NCBI RefSeq assembly: GCF_003046625.1
Contig: NZ_QAAD01000018.1
Location: forward strand, 1-64,000
Reading direction: 5' to 3'
DNA from: Mangrovibacterium marinum
GTDB lineage: Bacteria; Bacteroidota; Bacteroidia; Bacteroidales; Prolixibacteraceae
Length of the DNA: 64,000 nucleotides
Shown: positions 35,422-42,290 of the stretch, in pieces
Numbering within the stretch: position 1 is the stretch's first letter
Layout of the letters: each line of letters begins with the position of its first letter
The notes under the pieces: generated by a model
What the model saw: only the letters and a program-made list of their open reading frames with translations
Database searches by the model: none
Told to the model about the DNA's origin: nothing
Program-made: the position numbers and the translations under genes

Positions 35422-36996
35422 TTAAAATTCATCAAATAAGTTGCTCAGTGATGTTTGGTAAGGCGCCGACGTTTCTTCGGAAATCTCCTTCGCCGTGGCA
35501 ACCAAGTTGGCATTTTTAACCATGTCGATGGTGTGATGCATGTAGTCGTTGATCAATTCATCTTCGGTGATGTGGGGAACCTGCTTGCGAACTGCTTTTT
35601 GCAGTCCGTCCAAAATCGGTGTTGGTCGGAGTGGCGCATGGAAGTCGAGCGCTTGGGCGGCGCAGAAAAGCTCCAGCCCGAGGATGCGTTCCACGTTGTC
35701 GATCACCTGCAGCAGTTTGCGCCCGCTGATGGAGCCCATGCTCACATGATCTTCCTGTCCCATGGAGGTGGGGATGCTGTCGGCGCTGGCCGGGTAGCAC
35801 AAACTCTTGTTCTCGCTGGCCAATGCGGCCGATGTATATTGAACGATCATGAAGCCCGAGTTGAGGCCGGTTTCTTTCAGCAGAAGCTTCGGCACTCCGG
35901 GAAAGTTGCCCATGAGTGACAAATAGATGCGCCGGTCGGAAATGTTCCCGATTTCGGAGGCGGCCAGGCAGGCGTAGTCCATGGGCATGGCGATGGGCTG
36001 CCCGTGGAAGTTTCCGCCACTGATTGTGGAGCCGTCTTCAAACACAATCGGGTTGTCGGTCACCGAGTTAATTTCAATTTCAATGGTTTCTTTCAGGTGC
36101 AGCCAGGCATTCCACGATGCTCCGTGAACTTGCGGCATACAGCGCAAAGAGTAGGGATCCTGAACGCGGGTGCAGTGTTCGTGCGAATGTACAATGTCGG
36201 AATTCGTCAGCAGGTTGTTGACCGTTTCTGCTGTGTGGCGGTTTCCTTTGAATGGACGGATTTCGTGCAATTGTGGCAGGAACGGGCGGGCCGATCCGGT
36301 CAAACCTTCGATCATCATCGCGCTAATCAGGTCGGCCGAGGCAATCAGATTCTGCATTTTGATGATGGCGACAACCGCATGGGCGGCCATGAACTGCGTG
36401 CCGTTAATCAGTGCCAAACCTTCCTTGCCATTCAATTGGTGTGGTTCCTGACCGAGTTCTTTTAAAACCTCGGAAGTTTCCCGCCGTTGGCCTTTGTAAT
36501 CCACTTTCCCCAATCCAATAAGTGGCAGAAACAAGTGGGACAGCGGAGCTAAATCGCCCGATGCGCCAACCGAGCCCTGTTTGGGGACAACCGGGGTGAC
36601 ACCGCGGTCGATGTGCCAGATGATACGATCGAGGGTTGCTTCCTGGATGCCCGAAAAACCTTTGGCCAGGGCGTGAACTTTCAAAACCAGCATGATGGCT
36701 GCTATGGAAGTCGGGATTGGATCGCCGGTTCCAACGGCATGGCTTTTCAAAATGTTTTCCTGCAGCTTCTTGGTGTCGGGCGCAGAAACCCGCGTTGTAC
36801 AAAGCGGGCCGAAGCCGGTGTTGATCCCGTAAACTGCCCGGTCGGATTGGATGATCTCTTCTACAATTTGTTGCGATTTTCGGACGCGTTCTCTTGTTGC
36901 CGGACTTAAAATGCCCTTCAGTTCGCCGCTGCTCAATGCCAGCGCTTTCGAAGCGGTCATGAAATCTTCGCCATAATGAAATACCTCTGTCGACAT
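35422..36996 (-). CDS. hutH: Histidine ammonia-lyase
   Basis: 524 residues. MIO-type ammonia-lyase: the Ala-Ser-Gly triad that cyclises into the MIO cofactor is at A145-S146-G147 in GSVGASGDLAPLSH. YGINTGFG (about 56-63) supplies the catalytic Tyr loop; YSLRCMPQVHG and GNFHGQP are also conserved. Converts L-histidine to urocanate and ammonia, the first step of the pathway. First gene of the minus-strand hut operon and divergent from the LysR regulator gene. Cytoplasmic tetramer in the family. Confidence 0.98.
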   Translation of the reverse strand: MSTEVFHYGEDFMTASKALALSSGELKGILSPATRERVRKSQQIVEEIIQSDRAVYGINTGFGPLCTTRVSAPDTKKLQENILKSHAVGTGDPIPTSIAAIMLVLKVHALAKGFSGIQEATLDRIIWHIDRGVTPVVPKQGSVGASGDLAPLSHLFLPLIGLGKVDYKGQRRETSEVLKELGQEPHQLNGKEGLALINGTQFMAAHAVVAIIKMQNLIASADLISAMMIEGLTGSARPFLPQLHEIRPFKGNRHTAETVNNLLTNSDIVHSHEHCTRVQDPYSLRCMPQVHGASWNAWLHLKETIEIEINSVTDNPIVFEDGSTISGGNFHGQPIAMPMDYACLAASEIGNISDRRIYLSLMGNFPGVPKLLLKETGLNSGFMIVQYTSAALASENKSLCYPASADSIPTSMGQEDHVSMGSISGRKLLQVIDNVERILGLELFCAAQALDFHAPLRPTPILDGLQKAVRKQVPHITEDELINDYMHHTIDMVKNANLVATAKEISEETSAPYQTSLSNLFDEF

Positions 36997-37072
36997 ATCT
37001 AATGTTTTTCTTTTAGTTCAACTTCAATTGTTTATACGTTCAGGAATTCGTTGGATGCAGGAAGGTCGCATA

Positions 37073-37102
37073 TTGATAATTCAAAATTACGGCTTATATT
37101 TG
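37073..37102 (+). promoter_or_regulatory. Promoter of the LysR regulator
   Basis: TTG at 37073-37075 and TATATTTG at 37095-37102, with 19 bp between, match the Bacteroidota -33/-7 pattern. The start codon is 38 bp downstream. On the opposite strand a TAATTTTG -7-like element (complement of 37082-37089) could serve hutH but lacks a well-spaced -33, so the two promoters probably overlap in this 144-bp divergent region. Confidence 0.6.
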
Positions 37103-37140
37103 ATAATTATAAATACCAATTTTGTCAATAAATAATAACT

Positions 37141-38028
37141 GTGGGTTATCAAATTGAATTGCGGCATTTGCGTTATTTCCAGGTTTTGGCTGAAGAGCTG
37201 CGTTTTCGGAAGGCTGCCGAGCGCCTGTATATTTCGCAGCCCGGCTTGACGCGCCAGATCAAACAAATGGAAGAGTTGTACGGTGTGCAATTGTTTGAGC
37301 GGACGAAGCGTAACGTAGAACTGACGCCGGCAGGGAAGTTTCTGAAGGAGGAGGTGGACTTCATTTTTAACCACCTGAACATGGTGCAGCATCATCTGGA
37401 GAGCATCGGGATGGGAAAGGAGGCGGAACTTCGCATTGGTTTCATCGGATCGGCGGCGCAAAAGGTGATTCCGGACTTATTGCTCAATTTGAAACAGCAG
37501 TTTCCGGATATTCAGGCGGTGTTGGAAGAAATGTCGAACAGTCTGCAATTGGAAATGTTGCTGAAGCACAAGCTTGATCTGGGCTTTGTTCGCATGCCGA
37601 ATGTGCCTGTTGGAATCAAAAAACTGCAGGTTTCAGAAGAATCTTTTGCCGTGGTTTTGCCCGAGAATCATCCGCTGAATAGCGATAATTTTGAAAGCTT
37701 GACCCAATTGAAGGACGAGCAGTTCATTCTGTTTTCGAGTGAATACAGTTCGTACTACTACGATTTGATCATGAGCATTTTTGAGGATCATGGTTTTCAA
37801 CCCAAAGTTCCCCATAAGTCGGTGAATGCCCTGACGATTTTCAAACTGGTGGAAGAGGGCATCGGCATTGCGATTGTGCCGAGTTCGTTGCAGGAAGGTT
37901 ACGATTTGAAGATCAAGCAAATTCCGCTGGATAAACTTCGGCAGCGCACCGGTTTGTATGCTGTTTGGAAGGAAAATAACCGCAATCCGGCGCTGAAGAA
38001 TGCACTGAAATCGTTGACTGATGAATAA
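37141..38028 (+). CDS. LysR family transcriptional regulator, probable hut regulator
   Basis: 295 residues starting at GTG (no ATG start is available). Winged HTH at about 4-62 (FRKAAERLYISQPGLTRQIKQMEELYGVQLFERTKR) and a periplasmic-binding-protein-like effector domain from about 92 to 290. Best resemblance is to BenM/CatM-type LysR proteins. The gene is divergent from hutH, the usual arrangement for a LysR activator and its target; urocanate is the expected inducer by analogy with hut systems, although those usually use HutC or LysR-type HutR regulators in other phyla. The effector is not visible from sequence. Confidence 0.88.
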   Translation: MGYQIELRHLRYFQVLAEELRFRKAAERLYISQPGLTRQIKQMEELYGVQLFERTKRNVELTPAGKFLKEEVDFIFNHLNMVQHHLESIGMGKEAELRIGFIGSAAQKVIPDLLLNLKQQFPDIQAVLEEMSNSLQLEMLLKHKLDLGFVRMPNVPVGIKKLQVSEESFAVVLPENHPLNSDNFESLTQLKDEQFILFSSEYSSYYYDLIMSIFEDHGFQPKVPHKSVNALTIFKLVEEGIGIAIVPSSLQEGYDLKIKQIPLDKLRQRTGLYAVWKENNRNPALKNALKSLTDE

Positions 38029-38032
38029 AAGA

Positions 38033-38231
38033 AAGAGGTTGTCTCAAAAATCTGAAGAGTTTTTCCTAAACTATCAAATTGTAAGTCCATTTAGTTACTG
38101 ACCCCTAAATCCCCTGAAGGGGACTTAAAGCCATCCGGCAGCTGCCGGAGAGGTTTGGAGGGGTAAAATTAGCAAGAGCTTGTAAATTGTAAATCTGAAT
38201 TTCTCCTTGTCGACTTTTGGTACAGCCTCTT
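38033..38231. mobile_element. MITE-like element (copy 2) after the LysR gene
   Basis: 199 bp with terminal inverted repeats AAGAGGTTGTCTCAAAAATC (38033-38052) and GACTTTTGGTACAGCCTCTT (38212-38231), pairing at about 15 of 20 positions. The interior block 38101-38164 matches 26688-26752, including CCCCTGAAGGGG and a longer TCCGGCAGCTGCCGGA palindrome. The total length nearly equals copy 1. It starts four bases after the LysR stop and ends 22 bp before the sialidase-like gene's stop. No ORF inside. Confidence 0.7.
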
Positions 38232-38253
38232 CTGTCCTGTATCGGGCCATAAA

Positions 38254-39315
38254 TTATTCTTCGCTAAAATGCAATTGTACGTGTTTGATTTTTGACCGGT
38301 TGTAGGTGTAAGTGATGTGCAGGCTGCCATCCTTCGCCTGGATGATTGCCGGGTAGCTGAACTCACCTTGGGGCTGGTCTTCCAAGTCGTATATTTTCTC
38401 CCAGTTAATGCCGTCTTTCGAGGCGTACAGGTAAAGTTTGTTGCGGCCCATTTCCCACGACTCGCCACTTTTTAGCGGGTTGTTCACGAGGAAGTACCAG
38501 CCTGAAGTTGTTGAAACGGCATCGATGCCCGAGTTGGGGTGAACGATTTTGGTTGGGCTAACTTCCGACCACGTGAGGCCATCGTCGTCCGACCAGCTTT
38601 GCATGATCACATTTTGGTTGCTCCGTAGCAAAGCCTGAATTTTTCCGTCGGGGTGAACCAGCAGCGTTGGTTGAATGACTTTGATGCTGTCGTTCGCCGG
38701 AATATCAATTTTTGTCCAGGTTCGCCCATCGTTGGTCGAGCGCTCGATGTGGGCTTTCCAAAGTTCCGGCGTGTATTCAATACTTGAAGGACTCAGGATA
38801 ACGCCCGACTTCAAGCTGATTGGTTTGTTACGAATGGGGCCGAGAATATTTTCGGGAAGCTTTTTCGGTTGTGACCAGCTTTTTCCTTCGTCAGTCGAAT
38901 AGATCGACATTCCCCACCATTCGGTTGGGCTGGGGCCAACTTTGTAGTACAGGTACAAGCGGTCGCCAACTTCAAACAAAACCGGGTTCCAGGTCGGGTA
39001 AGTCAGGGTGTCGTTTACAAATCCGTCGGCTACTTTTTCGGGTGCCGACCATTGTTCGCCGTCAACTTTACGGGTGGTGTAAATGCACACATCGTTGGCC
39101 CGTTCGTGGGTGCCACCAAAGAAAGAAGCCAGCAGACCGTCTTTGGTCTCAACAATGGTTGAGGCGTGGCACTGCGGAAAAGCCGCTGTGTCGTACAGGA
39201 ACTCGGTGGTTACGACTTCCAGTTCTACACCTTTAGCCGATGGTTTTGGACTGCAAGCGCTAAATGCCAGGATGATCAGACATCCGAAGAGATAGATTGG
39301 GAAATTCTTCTTCAT
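38254..39315 (-). CDS. Sialidase-fold (BNR/Asp-box) lipoprotein
   Basis: 353 residues; lipobox FSAC with Cys21. Six-bladed propeller of the sialidase superfamily with Asp boxes at STDEGKSW, STNDGRTW, SDDDGLTW and a degenerate SKDGINW. The N-terminal QCHASTIVETKDGLLASFFGG and EFSYPAIIQAKDGSLHITYTYNR match the BNR_2 group commonly annotated as exo-alpha-sialidase. The FRIP-type Arg motif of true GH33 sialidases is not evident (a RNKPISL stretch is at the comparable place), so the substrate may not be sialic acid. Monocistronic; ends beside the MITE-like element. Surface or periplasm-facing lipoprotein. Confidence 0.82.
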   Translation of the reverse strand: MKKNFPIYLFGCLIILAFSACSPKPSAKGVELEVVTTEFLYDTAAFPQCHASTIVETKDGLLASFFGGTHERANDVCIYTTRKVDGEQWSAPEKVADGFVNDTLTYPTWNPVLFEVGDRLYLYYKVGPSPTEWWGMSIYSTDEGKSWSQPKKLPENILGPIRNKPISLKSGVILSPSSIEYTPELWKAHIERSTNDGRTWTKIDIPANDSIKVIQPTLLVHPDGKIQALLRSNQNVIMQSWSDDDGLTWSEVSPTKIVHPNSGIDAVSTTSGWYFLVNNPLKSGESWEMGRNKLYLYASKDGINWEKIYDLEDQPQGEFSYPAIIQAKDGSLHITYTYNRSKIKHVQLHFSEE

Positions 39316-39428
39316 GAAATCAAATTGTATTTTTCGGATTTAGTGTTTTTGTGGTTCGGGTATTGTGTTCTCCGGAGGTAAAAGTAATTGTTTCACGGGA
39401 CAGTAAAGGTCTAAAATTGCCCTAAACG

Positions 39429-39457
39429 AAAAAAGCAGCCCGGTTGAGCTGCTTTTT
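39429..39457 (-). terminator. Terminator of tRNA-Gln copy 1
   Basis: Hairpin with 10-bp perfect stem (39430-39439 and 39448-39457; AAAAAGCAGC/GCTGCTTTTT) and 8-base loop, ending in a T tract on the minus strand, right after the tRNA 3' end at 39461. Confidence 0.85.
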
Positions 39458-39460
39458 CTG

Positions 39461-39533
39461 TTGACCCGCCAGGGCTCGAACCTGGACTCTTCTGAACCAA
39501 AATCAGACGTGTTGCCAATTACACCACGGGTCA
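39461..39533 (-). tRNA. tRNA-Gln (anticodon TTG), copy 1
   Basis: Cloverleaf read on the minus strand: acceptor TGACCCG/CGGGTCA with discriminator A (39461), anticodon stem TCTGA/TCAGA with loop TTTTGGT giving anticodon TTG, and T arm with GGTTCGAGCC. CCA is not encoded. 73 nt. Flanked by a strong promoter and a hairpin terminator. Confidence 0.97.
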
Positions 39534-39564
39534 ATCATTCTGTGTCTTTTTGATAAAGACGCGG

Positions 39565-39595
39565 CAAAAATAGATCTTTTTTTTTATTCTGCAAA
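39565..39595 (-). promoter_or_regulatory. Promoter of tRNA-Gln copy 1
   Basis: Minus-strand TATTTTTG (complement of 39565-39572) and TTTG (complement of 39592-39595) separated by 19 bp. An excellent match to the Bacteroidota -7/-33 consensus, 32 bp upstream of the tRNA 5' end. Confidence 0.75.
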
Positions 39596-39769
39596 TTCAG
39601 TCCGTAAAATTAGTTGGAAAACCAGTAACAGTGCCGGGTGGGGGACTTGCAATTGGCGACCATCCGGGCTGTTGGCACTATTTCGCAATTGCGATAGACG
39701 ATCGTTAGACCAATGTTTTTCAGCGTGACGAACTTTATATCGTCGTGGCGTTCCTGGCCTTCCTGAAAA

Positions 39770-39802
39770 CAAAAAGAGGACTCCGGTATTCCGAAATCCT
39801 CT
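39770..39802 (-). terminator. Terminator of tRNA-Gln copy 2
   Basis: Hairpin AGAGGA...CCGG-TATT-CCG...TCCTCT followed by TTTTTG on the minus strand, just past the second tRNA's 3' end. Confidence 0.75.
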
Positions 39803-39812
39803 CGTTGCTTGG

Positions 39813-39885
39813 TTGACCCGCCAGGGCTCGAACCTGGACTCTTCTGAACCAAAATCAGACGTGTTGCCAATTACACCACGGGTCA
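39813..39885 (-). tRNA. tRNA-Gln (anticodon TTG), copy 2
   Basis: Identical in sequence to copy 1 over all 73 positions, with the same six bases (AATGAT on the minus strand) immediately upstream. CCA not encoded. The two genes are 279 bp apart and each has its own promoter and terminator. Confidence 0.97.
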
Positions 39886-39917
39886 ATCATTGTTGGTCTT
39901 TTCTGTAAAGACGGATG

Positions 39918-39947
39918 CAAAAGTAGAGAAAATATTTAATCCTCAAA
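39918..39947 (-). promoter_or_regulatory. Promoter of tRNA-Gln copy 2
   Basis: Minus-strand TACTTTTG (complement of 39918-39925) and TTTG (complement of 39944-39947) with 18 bp between. 33 bp upstream of the tRNA 5' end. Confidence 0.7.
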
Positions 39948-40044
39948 ACGGTTTTTGAGATTTTTTAGGTTGAAGAACATACTTTTTCTGGCGGTGATTG
40001 ATTTTCAGCAAAATAGAAAAACAGCAAAAAATTGCAAAATCGGG

Positions 40045-40572
40045 TCATCGATTGGTTTGCTTGCAGAGCTTTCGCAATAGCTTGGTTCCCCTTGATTTTA
40101 TCCCCGGGCTGGGGTGTATCTCCAGTTCATTTTCAATTAAAGAAATCAGTTCCGGTTTCAATTCGTATTCCATTTCTGAAATTTCGAATAGAATTTGCAT
40201 GGCGTGTACGCGGATGGCAATGGCATAGTTTGGGTTGGTAAATACCGAGAAGGCATAGTCGAAAAGTTTTCCCGCTTGTTCGCGGGGAATCTCATGCAGA
40301 CTAATAATTTTGAGTAGGTGCCGTAGCTTGGAGCCGTTTTCGGTTGAGTAAGCGAAATCAATGATTGGAGGAATAAACTCATGAACCTGGATCGGATCTT
40401 TCTCATTGATTTTATCCAGCAACCAGGCAGCCCTCCAGTTCGAGGAGTGGCTTTCGCTGAAGACAATTTCAACCAGTTTGTGCATTTCTTCCGGATGGCG
40501 ATGAAAATAGTCCGGCAGGTAACGCACGTCTCCCCATTCAATGATGAGTTGCTGAATTTCTTCCGAGGTCAT
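40045..40572 (-). CDS. Helical-repeat (HEAT-like) hypothetical protein
   Basis: 175 residues from the chosen ATG (MTSEEIQQ). Longer readings from 40608 (ATG) or 40626 (GTG) exist but their extra residues are not helical and would overlap the promoter region. All-helical, with repeat-like segments (WRAAWLLDKINEKDP, LLKIISLHEIPREQAGKLFDYAF, AIRVHAMQILFEISEMEYELKPELISLIENEL) that look like short HEAT/ARM repeats. No signal peptide. A minus-strand TAACTTTG -7-like element (complement of 40614-40621) lies 42 bp before the start. Divergent from the Nudix gene. Function unknown; repeats of this kind bind proteins. Confidence 0.82.
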   Translation of the reverse strand: MTSEEIQQLIIEWGDVRYLPDYFHRHPEEMHKLVEIVFSESHSSNWRAAWLLDKINEKDPIQVHEFIPPIIDFAYSTENGSKLRHLLKIISLHEIPREQAGKLFDYAFSVFTNPNYAIAIRVHAMQILFEISEMEYELKPELISLIENELEIHPSPGIKSRGTKLLRKLCKQTNR

Positions 40573-40627
40573 GATCTTTGTTTCAAATGAAAGGCTAAAT
40601 TTAGGCATTACACCAAAGTTATTCACG

Positions 40628-41071
40628 ATGATTGAGGTTTGTTGTGCGTTAATTTTTCATCAGGGACGACTGTTGGCCGTGCAGCGGCATGCCGATACCG
40701 ACCATCCGAATCAATGGGAGTTTCCGGGCGGAAAGATTGAAGTGGGGGAGACCGCGGTTGAATGTATCGGGCGCGAAATTCAGGAAGAGCTGGGCATCGT
40801 TGTGCGGCCCGAGGCTTTTTTATATCCGTTGGTGCACGATTATGGCAGCAAGCAGGTTAAGCTGTACCCTTTTGTTTGCCAACGGGGAATGCAGGAGCTG
40901 TGCTTAACGGAGCATCAGAGGTACATCTGGCTAAATGCCAGTGAGCTTGGGCAGCCGGACTGGCAGGAGGCCGATCGCTTACTGATCGCCTTAACCCGCC
41001 TGGAACAACTACATTGGTTTGGGCAGGATGATGAAGATGGAGGAAAAAAGCAGTGCCCAGCCCAGGATTGA
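40628..41071 (+). CDS. Nudix hydrolase (MutT / 8-oxo-dGTP diphosphatase type)
   Basis: 147 residues from the ATG MIEVCCALIF; an upstream in-frame start would overlap the divergent gene. The Nudix box GGKIEVGETAVECIGREIQEELGI (about residues 37-60) contains the REIQEELG metal-binding Glu set. The QWEFPGGK context and KLYPFVCQ are typical of MutT-like 8-oxo-dGTP diphosphatases, which remove oxidised nucleotides from the pool; substrate not proven. Its last 63 bp overlap the 3' end of the convergent membrane protein gene. Divergent from the helical-repeat gene. Confidence 0.9.
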   Translation: MIEVCCALIFHQGRLLAVQRHADTDHPNQWEFPGGKIEVGETAVECIGREIQEELGIVVRPEAFLYPLVHDYGSKQVKLYPFVCQRGMQELCLTEHQRYIWLNASELGQPDWQEADRLLIALTRLEQLHWFGQDDEDGGKKQCPAQD

Positions 41072-41518
41072 AAGGGTCATGTAGGTCACAATGTGTTTCT
41101 TGCGCGAGTAATATTTTTTCAGCAAAAACGCGCCGATGGGAATGCTCAGTAAGCTGGGGGTCATGATGATGATGCCCCAAAAGCCGTATTTCTTCTTCAG
41201 TTTGGCAATCAACCGGGCTTTCTTGTTGATCTTTTGTCGCGCCGGTTTTTCCTTGGCTTCGATCATCCGGTGCAGATCAACCCGAAGTACTTTCTTGATG
41301 GCTGCCAGTAATTTGTGGTGATGCTGATAGTAGAAATGAATGAGATGACCGCTCAGATAATAGAAAAAATAAAAACCGCTGATGCCGCCAATGGTCACCA
41401 CAATCAGGCTTTGTAAAAAATCAACACCTAGCAGCATGGCATAGGGGAAGGTGATGAAATATTTTACGGTAGCCATTAAGTAAATATGAAGTAGTTTGAA
41501 AACAGCAGCGAAACTCAT
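41009..41518 (-). CDS. Small integral membrane protein, unknown function
   Basis: 169 residues from the ATG MSFAAVFK (the longer reading needs a TTG). Three hydrophobic segments (about 8-30 with FITFPYAMLLGVDFLQSLIVV, 35-55, and about 115-165) and a basic loop (HHHKLLAAIKKVLRVDLHRMIEAKEKPARQKINKKARLIAKLKKKYG). The KYGFWGIIIMTPSLLSIPIGAFL stretch is reminiscent of small DedA/small-multidrug-export-like proteins, but I do not assign it. Convergent with the Nudix gene with a 63-bp overlap. Confidence 0.8.
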   Translation of the reverse strand: MSFAAVFKLLHIYLMATVKYFITFPYAMLLGVDFLQSLIVVTIGGISGFYFFYYLSGHLIHFYYQHHHKLLAAIKKVLRVDLHRMIEAKEKPARQKINKKARLIAKLKKKYGFWGIIIMTPSLLSIPIGAFLLKKYYSRKKHIVTYMTLSILGWALLFSSIFIILPKPM

Positions 41519-41675
41519 ACCCGACAATCCTCCTTTATATAACTTGAACTCAAAGTTTATAAAAAAGTTTGGCAAGTGGCTGATTTTTTAAGCGCAGATT
41601 TAGATTTGTTAACGATTCTTTTCCGACGACCTCCTGCTTGGAAGATGAGGGGCTTCGTTTTCGCGCAACAATGCG

Positions 41676-41683
41676 TACATTTG
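41676..41683 (+). promoter_or_regulatory. -7 element before the YhcH-family gene
   Basis: TACATTTG matches TAnnTTTG. TTC at 41654-41656 lies 19 bp upstream as a poor -33. The ATG follows 26 bp later. Confidence 0.5.
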
Positions 41684-41709
41684 ATCATTCAATATAAAAA
41701 TGCCAAACA

Positions 41710-42231
41710 ATGTGTACAATACAAGAATGGTTTGATTCAAAAGTCTGGGCCGACGGATTAGGCCTCAGTCTGGATCCCTCGGTTGACGTTGACGAGTTTT
41801 ATAAACAATATCATGCCAGCCCCGAACGCTGGAAGGCTGTCTTCGCGTTTATGAAAAAAGATCTCTCATCGTTGGAGGTCGGCAAGTATCCCATCATTGA
41901 AGGCGAGCTTACCGCAATTGTTTCCGAATACAATACGAAGGAGCCCGAAGATGCCCGTTGGGAGGCACACCGCCGATTTATCGACTTGCAGTACCTGATT
42001 TCGGGTGAAGAGCAGATGGGTGTGATGCCGCTGGCCGATGCAAAAAATGCCGGTGCGTACAACGCTGAAAAAGACCTGATCTTTTACGGCGACAATGACG
42101 GGCCTTTGTACCGGGCCACTTCCGCGAATTATTTCCTGTTTTTCCCCGGCGATCTGCACCGCCCGGGTGTAAAGAGCGGAGAAGCTGCTCCGGTGAAAAA
42201 GCTGGTTCTTAAAATCGCCGTGGCCGAATAG
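41710..42231 (+). CDS. YhcH/YjgK/YiaL family (DUF386) protein
   Basis: 173 residues. Family hallmarks: EGELTAIVSEYNTKEPEDARWEAHRRFIDLQYLISGEEQMGV and NYFLFFPGDLHRPGVKSG, forming a cupin-like beta fold. The metal or substrate His/Glu cluster (WEAHRRFIDLQ, DLHRPG) is intact. E. coli relatives are linked to sugar acid and sialic acid metabolism; the E. coli beta-galactosidase beta subunit EbgC belongs here. No neighbouring sugar gene gives the substrate; the sialidase-fold lipoprotein is 2.4 kb away. Convergent with the histidine kinase gene. Confidence 0.92.
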   Translation: MCTIQEWFDSKVWADGLGLSLDPSVDVDEFYKQYHASPERWKAVFAFMKKDLSSLEVGKYPIIEGELTAIVSEYNTKEPEDARWEAHRRFIDLQYLISGEEQMGVMPLADAKNAGAYNAEKDLIFYGDNDGPLYRATSANYFLFFPGDLHRPGVKSGEAAPVKKLVLKIAVAE

Positions 42232-42233
42232 TC

Positions 42234-42252
42234 CGCCCCGAAGCCGGGGGCA
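42234..42252. terminator. Hairpin between convergent genes (possible terminator)
   Basis: GCCCC-n-GGGGC hairpin just past the YhcH stop codon, followed by a second weaker AAGC/GCTT hairpin. No strong T tract, so termination is uncertain. Confidence 0.4.
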
Positions 42253-42290
42253 GAAGCTTTGCGGCTTGTGTCTCCGGTTTTGCTTATTTG

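Noticed and set aside
37082-37089. Promoter for hutH on the minus strand
   Set aside because: The -7-like element has no -33 at the right spacing, so I did not list it as a separate feature.
39340-39534. Open frames over the tRNA-Gln regions (also 39584-39886)
   Set aside because: Both translate the same tRNA sequence; identical residues reflect the duplicated tRNA, not a protein family.
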